From positions 6,982,001 to 7,046,000 of the forward strand of contig CP139021.1 in NCBI GenBank assembly GCA_034044135.1: DNA of 64,000 nt, given 5' to 3'. Of the stretch, positions 53,646-63,279 are shown one piece after another. The notes under the pieces were generated by a model that was not told where the DNA came from, made no database searches, and was given only the letters and a program-made list of their open reading frames with translations. Position numbers and translations under genes: made by a program. Within the stretch, counting starts at the first letter, position 1, and every line of letters begins with the position of its first letter. This stretch comes from Flammeovirgaceae bacterium SG7u.111. GTDB taxonomy: Bacteria > Bacteroidota > Bacteroidia > Cytophagales > Flammeovirgaceae.

Positions 53646-54626
53646 ATGAAAGAAATATTAAACCATCTTTTTGAATACAAAACCCTTTCAAAAGAGCAGG
53701 CAAAGGAAATTTTGACAAATCTGGCTCAGGGCAAATATAACAACAGCCAAGTCGCTGCTTTCATGACGGTTTACCTCATGAGGAACATTACGGTAAATGA
53801 ACTAGCAGGCTTTAGGGATGCTATGCTGGAGCTTTGCCTCCCAGTAAAGTTTGACCACGATGTAATAGACCTTTGCGGAACGGGTGGCGATGGGAAAAAT
53901 ACTTTTAATATAAGCACACTGTCTTCTTTTGTTACCGCTGGAGCTGGGGTAAAAGTTGCCAAACATGGCAATTACGGGGTTTCTTCTGTTTCTGGTTCTT
54001 CTAACGTGTTGGAATATTTTGGCTACAAATTCACCAACAACACGGATGAACTCAGAAAAAAAATGGACGAGGCAAATATCTGCTTTCTTCACGCACCATT
54101 GTTCCATCCAGCCATGAAAAACGTTGCCCCAATTAGGCGGGAGCTTGGCATCAAAACCTTTTTCAATATGTTGGGACCAATAGTGAACCCGTCCAAACCC
54201 AAGTACCAATTAGTGGGTGTTTTCAGCTTAGAGCTCCAAAGGCTATATGCGTATTTGTACCAAAATACATACAAGCATTATGCAATTATCCACGCACTAG
54301 ACGGCTATGATGAAGTTTCTCTTACGGGTGATATCAAATCGGTAACGCACCAAGGCGAACAGCTGCTTACCCCTTCTGACCTTGGTTTGCCCAAACTCAC
54401 CCAAGAAGAAATTTCTGGGGGAGAATCGGTAGAAGATGCTGCCACTATTTTCAAAAATGTATTGGAAGGAAATAGCACCGAAGCACAAAGAAATGTGGTT
54501 TTAGCAAATTCAACCTTAGCTATTGCTTGCGCTAAAAACATCTCAAATACAGAAGCTCTTGAACTTGCCAAAGACTCCTTGGACTCGGGCAGGGCAAAAG
54601 CTGCTCTAAAAAAACTCATCGATTAA
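53646..54626 (+). CDS. trpD: Anthranilate phosphoribosyltransferase
   Basis: 326 residues. It couples anthranilate to PRPP. Signature DLCGTGGDGKNTFNIST (PRPP loop), KHGNYGVSSVSGSSNVLEYFG, the anthranilate-site FLHAPLFHPAMKNVAPIRRELGIKTFFNMLGP and HALDGYDEVSL are complete. Third gene of trpEGDC. The TAA is followed 28 bp later by a 68-residue frame of unknown function. Confidence 0.97.
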   Translation: MKEILNHLFEYKTLSKEQAKEILTNLAQGKYNNSQVAAFMTVYLMRNITVNELAGFRDAMLELCLPVKFDHDVIDLCGTGGDGKNTFNISTLSSFVTAGAGVKVAKHGNYGVSSVSGSSNVLEYFGYKFTNNTDELRKKMDEANICFLHAPLFHPAMKNVAPIRRELGIKTFFNMLGPIVNPSKPKYQLVGVFSLELQRLYAYLYQNTYKHYAIIHALDGYDEVSLTGDIKSVTHQGEQLLTPSDLGLPKLTQEEISGGESVEDAATIFKNVLEGNSTEAQRNVVLANSTLAIACAKNISNTEALELAKDSLDSGRAKAALKKLID

Positions 54627-54654
54627 CCTTACCCATCTCTTAACCAATACAACC

Positions 54655-54861
54655 ATGACTAAATACATAGAGAGCATCCAACGATTTGCCAAACTGGAAA
54701 AAGATTATCATAGTAAATTCCCAAACGCTCAACCCGTTGGCAATTTTTTCGCTTATTTTGAACTAGACGACTTACTTGATATAATACAAGGAGCAAACGG
54801 AAAGGAGATAAAATTCACACTGGAAAAACAAACAAATAGCTGCTCGTATAGCTATTTGTAG
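54655..54861 (+). CDS. Small unknown protein between trpD and trpC
   Basis: 68 residues from ATG at 54655, 28 bp after trpD and 18 bp before trpC, so it fills the operon gap tightly. No signal peptide. Sequence is helical at first (IESIQRFAKLEKDYHSKF), then mixed (FFAYFELDDLLDIIQGANGKEIKFTLEKQ). No Trp residue and no family that I recognise. Tight spacing and same strand support translation, but a decayed or fortuitous frame cannot be excluded. Confidence 0.6.
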   Translation: MTKYIESIQRFAKLEKDYHSKFPNAQPVGNFFAYFELDDLLDIIQGANGKEIKFTLEKQTNSCSYSYL

Positions 54862-54879
54862 AAAACTGGATAAAGAAAA

Positions 54880-55671
54880 ATGTCGAATATTTTAGATAAA
54901 ATAATAGCCCACAAGCTACAAGAAACCGCAGCTAGAAAGGAACAAATTTCTATATCAGAACTGGAAAAATCTATTCCTGAAAGAAGTATTATTTCTTTGA
55001 AAGAGAGCATCAAAAAAACAGAAAGCGGAATTATTGCCGAGTTCAAAAGACGCTCACCATCCAAAGGATTAATCAACGGAACTGCTTTACCAAGCGAAGT
55101 TCCAGCTGGGTACTTGGAAGCTGGAGTAGCTGGCGTTTCCATCTTAACTGATGAAGAATTTTTTGGAGGAACCAACGAAGACCTCAAAACTGCACGCTCA
55201 TTTGCCAAAGGACCTATTCTACGTAAGGATTTCACTGTGGAAGAATACAACGTGGTAGAAGCCAGAGCCATAGGAGCTGACGCCATCTTGCTGATAGCCG
55301 CTGCTTTGGAGCCCAAACAGCTCAAAAACTTGGCAAAACTGGCAAAAGAGCTAGGTTTAGAAGTATTAATGGAGATCCACAACAAAGAAGAACTTAATCG
55401 TTCAATAAATGAATATGTCGATTTGGTGGGGGTGAACAACAGGAACTTAAAGACGTTTGAAGTTTCAATAAACACATCGATTGAACTAGAAAAAGCAATC
55501 CCAAATGAGTTTTTGAAAGTTTCAGAAAGTGGAATTAGCAATCCAAAAACAATTTTGGAACTTAGAGAGATTGGCTTTTCAGGCTTTTTAATTGGGGAAA
55601 ACTTCATGAAAACTAATAACCCCATCCAAGCATGCAAAGAGTTTGTAAGTATGCTCAAAAATCTTGGATAG
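54880..55671 (+). CDS. trpC: Indole-3-glycerol phosphate synthase
   Basis: 263 residues. It closes the indole ring from CdRP. Motifs of the TIM barrel: IIAEFKRRSPSKG (catalytic Lys region), ILTDEEFFGG, ILRKDFTVEEYNV, LLIAAALEPKQL, LEVLMEIHN, VGVNNRNLKTFEV and KVSESGISNPKT. Stand-alone, not fused to TrpF as in E. coli. trpF does not follow; corA lies 108 bp on. So the operon ends here and the next pathway steps (trpF, trpB) must be elsewhere. Confidence 0.97.
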   Translation: MSNILDKIIAHKLQETAARKEQISISELEKSIPERSIISLKESIKKTESGIIAEFKRRSPSKGLINGTALPSEVPAGYLEAGVAGVSILTDEEFFGGTNEDLKTARSFAKGPILRKDFTVEEYNVVEARAIGADAILLIAAALEPKQLKNLAKLAKELGLEVLMEIHNKEELNRSINEYVDLVGVNNRNLKTFEVSINTSIELEKAIPNEFLKVSESGISNPKTILELREIGFSGFLIGENFMKTNNPIQACKEFVSMLKNLG

Positions 55672-55778
55672 TCAAAAACTACCGCTTCTGTCTTTTCAAC
55701 CAGTTTAATCACTCCTAGTCTCGACATTTCTTGAACACAAAATAGTAAGAACTGATCAAATAACCCTATTACTAGAAA

Positions 55779-56690
55779 ATGATACAGACTGTATTTGAAG
55801 ACAAAAATGAAAATTTTAAATGGGTAGATGTGGTAAACCCTCAGCCCGAAGAATATGAAATCTTAACCAGTAAATATAACCTGCACCCAGCAGCTGTCAA
55901 AGACTGCCTTGCTCCTGAGCATTTGCCCAAATATGAACGTATTGGCGAAAGCAGCTTCGTAATAGCAAGAATCTATGACGAGAGCTCTCAAGACGCTGCC
56001 GATACCGTGCAGCAACTAACCAACAAAGTTGCCATGTTCATAACGGATGAGTTTATTATTACTATCCACAGAAAAGATGAACCATTTATTGCTAGGGCAA
56101 AAGAAAAATGGCACAACCCTTCCAAGCTAGCGGAAAAAACCCCTACATACCTTATAAACCAGTTGATTTATAGGTCTATCAAAACTTACGAAGGAGCACT
56201 TTATCGCTCTACAGAGCGGCTAGATAAAATTGAGAAGAAAATATTTGCCGATTCGAAAGCACCTGAACTTATCAGGGAAATGTATATAATTAAAAGAAGA
56301 GCTTCAGTTTTCAAAAGAATGCTGCTCCTCTCTAAAGATATGCTCAACCAATTTGCCCGCTTTTCGGACGTGCAAGACCCCTTTACCCAAGACCTTATAG
56401 ACAGTGCCGACAGCATGCACTTTAAGGCAGATGAGCTTCACGAAAACGTAAACAACCTATTAAATCTCCACCTATCTCTTGCATCACATCGCACCAATGA
56501 GGTAATGGGAGTACTTACTATCGTATCCATGCTATTCCTACCATTAACCTTTATAGTAGGTTTATACGGTATGAACTTCCAATATATGCCTGAGCTTAAC
56601 TACAAATACAGCTACTTTGTAGTCTTGATCCTTATGATCATAATGGTGATTGTCTCCTACATTTGGTTCAGAAGGAAGGGCTGGCTGTAG
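55779..56690 (+). CDS. corA: CorA family Mg2+/Co2+ transporter
   Basis: 303 residues. A soluble alpha/beta funnel domain (about 1-240) precedes two C-terminal helices (about 241-263 and 278-297). The signature YGMNF follows the first helix (LPLTFIVGLYGMNFQYMPE), with the acidic residue of the periplasmic loop. The protein ends with the basic FRRKGWL typical of the cytosolic tail. Pentameric inner-membrane channel. It may be cotranscribed with trpC or have its own start; no terminator is visible between them. Confidence 0.95.
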   Translation: MIQTVFEDKNENFKWVDVVNPQPEEYEILTSKYNLHPAAVKDCLAPEHLPKYERIGESSFVIARIYDESSQDAADTVQQLTNKVAMFITDEFIITIHRKDEPFIARAKEKWHNPSKLAEKTPTYLINQLIYRSIKTYEGALYRSTERLDKIEKKIFADSKAPELIREMYIIKRRASVFKRMLLLSKDMLNQFARFSDVQDPFTQDLIDSADSMHFKADELHENVNNLLNLHLSLASHRTNEVMGVLTIVSMLFLPLTFIVGLYGMNFQYMPELNYKYSYFVVLILMIIMVIVSYIWFRRKGWL

Positions 56691-56751
56691 CCCAAAGCCT
56701 GCTGGGTAAATGAGCTAAACTCAAGAAAATCAACAAAATATTGATTTTCAA

Positions 56752-56782
56752 TTTGGGATAAGATTATTAATTGCTACTTTTG
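56752..56782 (+). promoter_or_regulatory. Strong promoter of the ribosomal protein block
   Basis: TTTG at 56752-56755, 19 nt spacer, TACTTTTG at 56775-56782. This exactly fits the Bacteroidota consensus TTTG-N19-TAnnTTTG. It predicts a leader of about 130 nt before rplC, with a short GC-rich inverted repeat (CTGTGCC/GGCGCAG) near 56804-56819 that could be a control structure. Confidence 0.8.
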
Positions 56783-56917
56783 CACTCCTTTTTAAAGGGA
56801 AAACTGTGCCTAGGCGCAGCGTTTATTTTAATAATATTCCAATTTTAGAGTATTAGTTTATTTAACCAGCATGTTGCAACAATCTGCTTGTAACCTCTGC
56901 TACAACGACAATTTAAA

Positions 56918-57538
56918 ATGCCCGGAATAATTGGTAAAAAAATCGGGATGACAAGTGTTTTTGACGAGAACGGAAAAAACATTGCATGTACTGTCATCCA
57001 AGCTGGGGAAAATGTTATTACCCAAGTCAGAACAAAAGATGTCGACGGATACGAAGCTATCCAGGTAGGATTCGGAGACAGAAAAGAAAAAAACACGCCT
57101 AAAGCCCTTCAAAGCCATTTCAAAAAGGCAAACACTACTCCTAAGCACAAGCTTACTGAGTTTAGAGATTACGAAGGTGATTACAGCCTAGGAGATGTTT
57201 TGTCTATTGGCGAAGTTTTCGAAATAGGAGACTTTGTCGATGTGTCAGGCACTTCAAAAGGTAAAGGTTTCCAAGGTGTTGTAAAAAGACACGGATTTGG
57301 TGGTGTAGGTCAAGCTACTCACGGTCAGCATAATAGAGGTCGTGCACCAGGTGCTATCGGAGCTTGTTCGTATCCTGCAAGAGTTTTCAAAGGTCTTAAG
57401 ATGGCTGGACAAACAGGAAACAGCAAGGTAACGATTCAAAACCTTAAAGTTTTGAAAATCATTCCCGAAGAAAACCTCATCGTATTGAGCGGTGCAGTAC
57501 CGGGAGCTAAAAATTCTTACGTGATCATCGAAAAGTAG
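56918..57538 (+). CDS. rplC: 50S ribosomal protein L3
   Basis: 206 residues. Opens [20 protein letters not shown], with the [22 protein letters not shown] loop that reaches the peptidyl-transferase centre and the [12 protein letters not shown]-like segment (here [20 protein letters not shown]). First gene of the block; normally rpsJ (S10) precedes it, but corA does here. Start ATG follows the A-rich TTTAAA with no Shine-Dalgarno. Confidence 0.97.
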   Translation: MPGIIGKKIGMTSVFDENGKNIACTVIQAGENVITQVRTKDVDGYEAIQVGFGDRKEKNTPKALQSHFKKANTTPKHKLTEFRDYEGDYSLGDVLSIGEVFEIGDFVDVSGTSKGKGFQGVVKRHGFGGVGQATHGQHNRGRAPGAIGACSYPARVFKGLKMAGQTGNSKVTIQNLKVLKIIPEENLIVLSGAVPGAKNSYVIIEK

Positions 57539-57546
57539 TATTTGAA

Positions 57547-58167
57547 ATGGAATTATCAGTATTTGATATAAGCGGAAAAGATACGGGCAGAACTGTTGCG
57601 TTGCCTGAATCAGTATTTGGAATCGAACCAAATGATCACGCCATCTATCTTGACGTAAAGCAATTCTTGGCTAACCAAAGACAAGGAACACATGCTGCCA
57701 AAGAAAGAGCGGATATCGTAGGTTCAACCAGAAAGATCAAAAAGCAAAAAGGAACTGGTACAGCTCGTGCGGGTAGTATCAAATCTCCTATTTTTAGAGG
57801 TGGTGGACGTGTATTTGGTCCAAGGCCAAGAGATTATAGCTTCAAGCTTAACAAAAAGCTTAAAAAATTGGCTAGGAAATCTGCTCTTGCTTACAAAGCA
57901 ACAGATTCATCGATCTCTGTAATAGAAGGTTTCAACTTAGACACGCCAAAGACTAAGTCGTATTTGAATATCCTTAAAGGATTGGAATTGTCTGGCAAAA
58001 AGACATTGCTAGTACTCCCAGAACAAGATACCAACATCTATCTTTCTGCGAGAAACATTCCAAAGACGAAGGTAGTCACTGTTGACAACCTAAATACTTA
58101 TGAAATTCTTTATGCAGACACGTTGATAGTTGCCGAGTCTTCACTCGAAAAACTTTCAGCCCTCTAA
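57547..58167 (+). CDS. rplD: 50S ribosomal protein L4
   Basis: 206 residues. Conserved loop [21 protein letters not shown] (split here at about 59-79) followed by [13 protein letters not shown], then the globular domain with LVLPEQD and [14 protein letters not shown]. In E. coli L4 represses its own operon through the S10 leader; whether it does so here, with rpsJ absent, is unknown. It begins 8 bp after rplC. Confidence 0.97.
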   Translation: MELSVFDISGKDTGRTVALPESVFGIEPNDHAIYLDVKQFLANQRQGTHAAKERADIVGSTRKIKKQKGTGTARAGSIKSPIFRGGGRVFGPRPRDYSFKLNKKLKKLARKSALAYKATDSSISVIEGFNLDTPKTKSYLNILKGLELSGKKTLLVLPEQDTNIYLSARNIPKTKVVTVDNLNTYEILYADTLIVAESSLEKLSAL

Positions 58168-58180
58168 ACCAATATTAGTT

Positions 58181-58468
58181 ATGCAAATACTTAAGAAGCC
58201 CATAGTAACAGAGAAAGTTACTGAAATGAACGAAAAGGGCATATATGGATTTATTGTTGACAGGAGAGCCAACAAAATACAGATCAAGAAAGAGGTAGAG
58301 GCAACTTACGGTGTCAATGTAGATAGCGTAAGAACTATGAACTACCAAGGCAAAGCTAAAGTTCGTTACACTCGTACGAAAGTTATTAGTGGACGCCAGC
58401 AGTCTTTCAAGAAAGCAATAGTTCAAGTTGCAGAAGGTGAGTTCATCGATCTGTATGAAAATTTATAA
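58181..58468 (+). CDS. rplW: 50S ribosomal protein L23
   Basis: 95 residues from ATG at 58181; an earlier in-frame ATG at 58130 lies inside rplD and is unneeded. Typical QILKKPIVTEKVTEMNEKG start, the basic YQGKAKVRYTRTKV loop and KKAIVQVAEGEFIDLYENL end. L23 sits at the tunnel exit and docks SRP and trigger factor. Confidence 0.96.
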   Translation: MQILKKPIVTEKVTEMNEKGIYGFIVDRRANKIQIKKEVEATYGVNVDSVRTMNYQGKAKVRYTRTKVISGRQQSFKKAIVQVAEGEFIDLYENL

Positions 58469-58498
58469 TTGTTACAAGACATTTAAAATTATATAAAA

Positions 58499-59326
58499 AT
58501 GGGTGTTAGAAAACTAAAACCGACTTCCCCAGGACAAAGGTTTAGATTGGCCCCAACTTTTGAGGAGATTACAACCAGCAAGCCCGAAAAGTCATTGTTG
58601 GCTCCTTATAAGAAGTCTGGTGGTAGAAATAGTCAGGGACGCATTACTTCTAGAAACAGAGGCGGTGGTCACAAACAAAGATATAGGATCATCGATTTCA
58701 AAAGGACAAAACACGGCATGCCTGCTGAAGTATTGTCAGTTGAATATGATCCAATAAGAACAGCTCGTATTTCTTTGCTTCAATACGAAGATGGTGAGAA
58801 GACGTACATCGTTGCACCAGCAGGGATCCAAGTAGGACAAAAAGTAGTATCTGGACCAGAAGCTGCTCCAGAACTTGGCAACTGCCTTCCACTTGAAAAC
58901 ATTCCTTTGGGTACCATTATTCACAACATTGAGTTGAAACCAGGTAAAGGAGCTGCGATGGCTCGTAGTGCAGGGTCTTATGCTCAGCTAATGGGTCGTA
59001 CTGGAAAATATGCCACTCTTAAATTGCCTTCAGGTGAAAGTCGTTTAGTATTACTTTCTTGCTACGCAACGATAGGTACTGTATCAAACAGTGATCATAT
59101 GAACGAGCGTTTAGGAAAAGCGGGTAGGAAAAGATGGTTAGGAAGACGTCCACGTGTAAGAGGTGTTGCTATGAACCCTGTCGATCACCCAATGGGTGGT
59201 GGTGAAGGAAGGTCTTCAGGAGGTCATCCAAGGTCACGTACTGGTCTTTACTCTAAAGGTAAGAAGACTAGGAGTCCTAAGAAGTATTCCAACTCTTTCA
59301 TTATTGGCAAAAAAAATAAGAAATAA
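58499..59326 (+). CDS. rplB: 50S ribosomal protein L2
   Basis: 275 residues. [14 protein letters not shown] start, the conserved [17 protein letters not shown] region, GDKVV-like turn replaced by [13 protein letters not shown], and the [21 protein letters not shown] motif near the peptidyl-transferase centre with its key His. Basic tail [17 protein letters not shown]. Confidence 0.98.
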   Translation: MGVRKLKPTSPGQRFRLAPTFEEITTSKPEKSLLAPYKKSGGRNSQGRITSRNRGGGHKQRYRIIDFKRTKHGMPAEVLSVEYDPIRTARISLLQYEDGEKTYIVAPAGIQVGQKVVSGPEAAPELGNCLPLENIPLGTIIHNIELKPGKGAAMARSAGSYAQLMGRTGKYATLKLPSGESRLVLLSCYATIGTVSNSDHMNERLGKAGRKRWLGRRPRVRGVAMNPVDHPMGGGEGRSSGGHPRSRTGLYSKGKKTRSPKKYSNSFIIGKKNKK

Positions 59327-59328
59327 AC

Positions 59329-59607
59329 ATGTCTAGATCACTTAAAAAAGGACCATATATAGATTATAGGCTTGATAAGAAAGTAGCTACTCTTGAAGAG
59401 TCTGGCAAAAAAACAGTTATCAAGACTTGGTCAAGAAGATCAATGATTTCCCCTGATTTCATAGGTCACACATTTGCAGTTCACAACGGCAACAAATTCA
59501 TCCCTGTTTATGTAACCGAAAACATGGTAGGTCATAAGTTTGGTGAATTTGCACCTACTCGTAACTTCAGGGGGCACATTTCTAAAAAAGATAAAGGGAA
59601 AAGATAA
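59329..59607 (+). CDS. rpsS: 30S ribosomal protein S19
   Basis: 92 residues. [14 protein letters not shown] start, [22 protein letters not shown] core, and [16 protein letters not shown] end, all standard. It starts 2 nt after the rplB stop and is followed 3 nt later by rplV. Confidence 0.98.
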   Translation: MSRSLKKGPYIDYRLDKKVATLEESGKKTVIKTWSRRSMISPDFIGHTFAVHNGNKFIPVYVTENMVGHKFGEFAPTRNFRGHISKKDKGKR

Positions 59608-59610
59608 ATC

Positions 59611-60015
59611 ATGGAAGCAGTAGCGAAATTAAATAACGTACCCATCGCTCCCCGTAAGATGCGCCTAGTTGTTGACACTATTAGGGGACAAAAAGTAAGT
59701 CACGCACTTAACCTGTTAAAGTTCGAAGCGAAAAGTGGTGCTCCACTTATAGAAAAGCTTCTTCTTTCAGCTCTTGCCAACTGGGAAGCAAAAAACCCTG
59801 ATGAGGCTATAGAGGATGCAGATCTTTTTGTAAAAGAAGTATTTGTTACTCAGGGAAGGACTCTTAAAAGATTCAGACCTGCACCTCAGGGAAGAGCTCA
59901 CCGTATCAGGAAACGCTCTAACCATGTAACTTTGGTAGTTGATTCATTCAGCAATACTTTGCTTGACGAAGTTGAGGAAGTCGAAACTGAAGTAACTGAA
60001 CAATCTGATAATTAA
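59611..60015 (+). CDS. rplV: 50S ribosomal protein L22 with acidic tail
   Basis: 134 residues against 110 in E. coli. The core (about 1-112) has [20 protein letters not shown], the tunnel loop [25 protein letters not shown]. The extra C-terminus (about 115-134) is acidic, [16 protein letters not shown]. rpsC begins 17 bp later and carries a basic tail instead. Confidence 0.97.
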   Translation: MEAVAKLNNVPIAPRKMRLVVDTIRGQKVSHALNLLKFEAKSGAPLIEKLLLSALANWEAKNPDEAIEDADLFVKEVFVTQGRTLKRFRPAPQGRAHRIRKRSNHVTLVVDSFSNTLLDEVEEVETEVTEQSDN

Positions 60016-60032
60016 TTTCAAAGAAAATATTC

Positions 60033-60800
60033 ATGGGACAAAAAGTAAATCCAATAGGGCTCAGGTTAGGATACGTAAAAGGATGGGATTCTAGCTGGTA
60101 CGGAGGAAAAGACTTCTCAGACAAATTAGTTGAGGACGAAAAAATTCGTAAATATGTTAGTGCCAGACTCCCTAACCCAAGGGCAGGCATTTCAAGAATT
60201 GTAATAGAAAGAACGCTTAAAAGGCTAACCCTTACTGTTCACACGGCTCGTCCGGGTGTAGTAATTGGTAAGGCTGGTGCTGAGGTTGATAAAATCAAAG
60301 AAGAGCTTAAGCAACTTACTAGTAAAGATGTTCAGATCAATATCAGTGAGATCAAAAGACCTGAGCTTGATTCTAAACTAGTTGCAGAGTCTGTTGCACA
60401 GCAAATCAGCAATAGGGTATCGTACAGGAGAGCTATGAAACAAGCTATCCAAAACACGATGCGTGTTGGTGCTCAAGGTATCAAAATCAAAGCTTCTGGT
60501 AGACTAGGTGGTGCTGAAATGGCAAGAACCGAACTTTACAAAGAAGGTCGTATTCCATTGCATACACTTAGAGCTAACATCGACTATTCATTGGTTGAAG
60601 CTCAAACTGTATATGGTAAAATCGGTATCAAGGTTTGGATATTTAAAGGCGAAATCTACGGTAAGCCTGATTTGAGCCCAAATATCGACGAAGCTCCAGA
60701 AAGAGGAAATAGAGGCGGTAACAGAGGTGGTAACAAAAGAAAACCACAAGGAAGGAGAAGACCAGGAGGAGGCGGAAGACCTCAGAACAACGATAGATAA
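60033..60800 (+). CDS. rpsC: 30S ribosomal protein S3 with Arg/Gly-rich tail
   Basis: 255 residues (E. coli 233). [19 protein letters not shown] start, KH domain with [14 protein letters not shown], and C-domain [15 protein letters not shown]. The last 35 residues are low-complexity Arg/Gly/Asn ([20 protein letters not shown]), an extension often seen in Bacteroidota. Normally rplP (L16) follows; here a terminator and a minus-strand gene do. Confidence 0.97.
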   Translation: MGQKVNPIGLRLGYVKGWDSSWYGGKDFSDKLVEDEKIRKYVSARLPNPRAGISRIVIERTLKRLTLTVHTARPGVVIGKAGAEVDKIKEELKQLTSKDVQINISEIKRPELDSKLVAESVAQQISNRVSYRRAMKQAIQNTMRVGAQGIKIKASGRLGGAEMARTELYKEGRIPLHTLRANIDYSLVEAQTVYGKIGIKVWIFKGEIYGKPDLSPNIDEAPERGNRGGNRGGNKRKPQGRRRPGGGGRPQNNDR

Positions 60801-60808
60801 TGTATCAA

Positions 60809-60838
60809 AAAAGGGCTGCAAGTTTGCAGCCCTTTTCT
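60809..60838. terminator. Bidirectional terminator after rpsC
   Basis: Arms AAAAGGGCTGCA (60809-60820) and TGCAGCCCTTTT (60825-60836), then CTTTTT; A run on the left gives T on the minus strand. Shared by rpsC and the convergent cyclophilin gene. Confidence 0.93.
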
Positions 60839-60851
60839 TTTTGCTTTTTTC

Positions 60852-61757
60852 CTATTGAAGAGAAATCCCAAACTTTTGCTCGATAGTAGGTTTAGGCATT
60901 ATTTCTACCACAACCTTAAAAGACACATCGTCGAAAGGCCTGTCTCCTGAACCTGTTGGCACTTGACTTATTTTTTCCAACACATCTAATCCAGTAATTA
61001 CTTCTCCAAAGACGGTATATTCCCCATCTAACGAAGGGTAGCCACCTATAGAAGTATAAGCTTGAAGTTGCTGCTCAGAAATTGGCTTATCAAGCTCCAC
61101 TCCAAACTCCTCCTCAATCACCTCTTTATTGTCCATTATCAACTTTCCATATTTCTCCATTTCCCCGTCTACTTGAAGCTGCACTGCTTCTTGACGCACA
61201 GAGTAATATTCTTCTTTTTCAAGTAACTGCACAAACAATCCCTGCATTTGCTGATAATCAACCATCAAGTTTTTCAGCTCTTCTTCACTAAAAACTTTTC
61301 CTTCTACCACAAAAAACTGGCTTCCATTAGATTCTTTATCAGGATTGGCATCACCACCAATTCTGGCCGCAGACAATGCCCCTTTTTTATGAATTAAACT
61401 AGGGTTAAACTCAGCAGGAATAGTATAGCCTGGACTTCCCATTCCAAGCTTTGCCAATGAGCCAGCATCCCGTGAAGTTGGATCACCTCCCTGAATCATA
61501 AATTCAGACATCACTCTATGGAAAAGCAAATCGTCATAAAATCCATCTACCGCCAGTTTTACAAAGTTTTCCTTATGAAGAGGGGTTTCATCGTAAAGAA
61601 TGGCTTGCATATTTCCCATACTAGTTTCTATGGTAATTAAATATTCTTCTCCTTCTTTTAGCGAACGGTATTCTGAGAGTCCTTTTTTCTTTTCCCCACC
61701 ACAAGAAGAAATTATGGCCAATAGAAATAAGAATGGAATTAAGTTTTTCAACATCAT
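60852..61757 (-). CDS. Cyclophilin-type peptidyl-prolyl isomerase lipoprotein
   Basis: 301 residues. Signal with lipobox ISSC (about 16-19) predicts an outer- or inner-membrane lipoprotein. The cyclophilin core: FVKLAVDGFYDDLLFHRVMSEFMIQGGDP (first part, with the catalytic Arg) and GSQFFVVEGKVF, then VFGEVITGLDVLEKI. A helical insertion of roughly 75 residues (about 165-240, EELKNLMVDYQQM) interrupts the fold, a bacteroidal variant. Helps fold exported proteins. It begins 5 bp after the pepP-like stop on the same strand, so the two form an operon. Confidence 0.93.
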   Translation of the reverse strand: MMLKNLIPFLFLLAIISSCGGEKKKGLSEYRSLKEGEEYLITIETSMGNMQAILYDETPLHKENFVKLAVDGFYDDLLFHRVMSEFMIQGGDPTSRDAGSLAKLGMGSPGYTIPAEFNPSLIHKKGALSAARIGGDANPDKESNGSQFFVVEGKVFSEEELKNLMVDYQQMQGLFVQLLEKEEYYSVRQEAVQLQVDGEMEKYGKLIMDNKEVIEEEFGVELDKPISEQQLQAYTSIGGYPSLDGEYTVFGEVITGLDVLEKISQVPTGSGDRPFDDVSFKVVVEIMPKPTIEQKFGISLQ

Positions 61758-61762
61758 TTTAC

Positions 61763-63055
61763 CTAACTGTTTTGCATTATTGATTCTATTTCATCTGCCT
61801 CAATCGGAATATCTGCCATCAGATCAACTGGAGAGTTTCCATTGATAAGAATATCATTTTCAATCCTCACGCCTATTCCTTCTTCTCGGATATAAATACC
61901 AGGCTCGCAAGTAAACACCATCCCATCTTCAAATTTCCTAGCCCTTGAACCATAATCATGCACATCCAAACCCAAATGGTGAGAAACTCCATGCATAAAG
62001 TATTTCCTGAATAATGGCTTACCTCGTTTTTGGTTTTTCACGTCTTCTGCTGTGAACAGCCCGAGCTCAATCAATTCCTCTTCCATTATTTTCTGTACGT
62101 CTGCGGTATAGTCTATCAAATTATTACCTGGAACAAGCATTTGAATTCCCTGTTTCATCACTCTCAACACAGCATTATAAACCGCCTTTTGCCGTTCGGT
62201 AAACTTTCCGCTCACGGGAATAGTACGGGTCAGGTCAGAAGCATAATTAGCATACTCAGCCCCAAAATCCATTAAAAGCACATCCCCATCTTGGCACTGT
62301 TTAGCATTGGAGATATAATGTAGAACGCAAGAGTCTGAGCCCGAAGCGATGATAGGTTCATATGCCGACCCTCTTGAGCGATTCCTCAAAAACTCATGCA
62401 TCATTTCTGCCTCTATTTCATATTCCCACACCCCTGGCTTCACAAATTTCAACACTCGCTCGAAGCCTTTTTTGGTAATTCCACAAGCATGCTTTATCAA
62501 CTCAACTTCCGTTTCAGATTTGATCACTCGGAGGTGATGCATTATTGGGGACAAACGCTCATATTCATGCAGGGGAAATTTCTCTTTACACCATTTTATG
62601 AAGCGGGCATCCCTCGTTTCCACATCTTCTCCTGCCCTCAAGTGCTCATTTGTGTTCAAATAAATTCTTTCGGCTTCGTAAACCAACCTTGTCAGCACAT
62701 CATTCATACTGCTCAACCAGTAAACAGTTGGCACTCCCGAAGTTTCTCTTGCCTGTTGTTTGGTATATTTTGCCCCTTCCCAAATCGCTATCAACTCACT
62801 CGTTTCTTTCAAAAAAAGAATTTCACGGTGCTTTTCCTCCCTCGCATCGGGAAAAACCACTAACACCGACTCTTCCTGATTTATCCCACTTAAATAAAAA
62901 ATATCTGAATGCTGTTTGAAAGGCATCACACCATCGGCACTGGTCGGCATAATGTCATTAGAATTTAATATGGCAATTGAGTTTGGTTTCATCTCTTTTG
63001 CCAAGTTCTTTCTATTTTTGATGAATAAAGAATTGTCGATTGGAGCGTATTTCAT
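61763..63055 (-). CDS. pepP: Aminopeptidase P (Xaa-Pro aminopeptidase)
   Basis: 430 residues, M24B family. N-terminal non-catalytic domain (about 1-165), then the pita-bread domain with metal ligands: two Asp in LLMDFGAEYANYASDLTRT, His in HGVSHHLGLDVHD, Glu in CEPGIYI and Glu in VRIENDI. Removes N-terminal residues before proline. No signal peptide, so cytosolic. First gene of the pepP-cyclophilin pair. Confidence 0.95.
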   Translation of the reverse strand: MKYAPIDNSLFIKNRKNLAKEMKPNSIAILNSNDIMPTSADGVMPFKQHSDIFYLSGINQEESVLVVFPDAREEKHREILFLKETSELIAIWEGAKYTKQQARETSGVPTVYWLSSMNDVLTRLVYEAERIYLNTNEHLRAGEDVETRDARFIKWCKEKFPLHEYERLSPIMHHLRVIKSETEVELIKHACGITKKGFERVLKFVKPGVWEYEIEAEMMHEFLRNRSRGSAYEPIIASGSDSCVLHYISNAKQCQDGDVLLMDFGAEYANYASDLTRTIPVSGKFTERQKAVYNAVLRVMKQGIQMLVPGNNLIDYTADVQKIMEEELIELGLFTAEDVKNQKRGKPLFRKYFMHGVSHHLGLDVHDYGSRARKFEDGMVFTCEPGIYIREEGIGVRIENDILINGNSPVDLMADIPIEADEIESIMQNS

Positions 63056-63279
63056 GTCCTAATATATAATTAAGTTTAAGTTGTTTCAGCTACTCAATAA
63101 TCGATTAGCAGAACTTTTAACATCTCGATTACCGTTTAAAAATAAGCATATTTAGCTGAGCGACACATTTTTCCCTTTGCTAATTAGTAAAAGCATAGCT
63201 ATCAAAAACCATTTTTACTCACCCAATTATTGGTTTGAGATATCTAATTAAGAAATTTTACAATTTAATAAATCAACTA

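Noticed and set aside
54852-55727. Long minus-strand frame of 291 codons opposite trpC
   Set aside because: It mirrors trpC, whose catalytic motifs are complete; the antisense translation is Ser/Phe-rich without domains.
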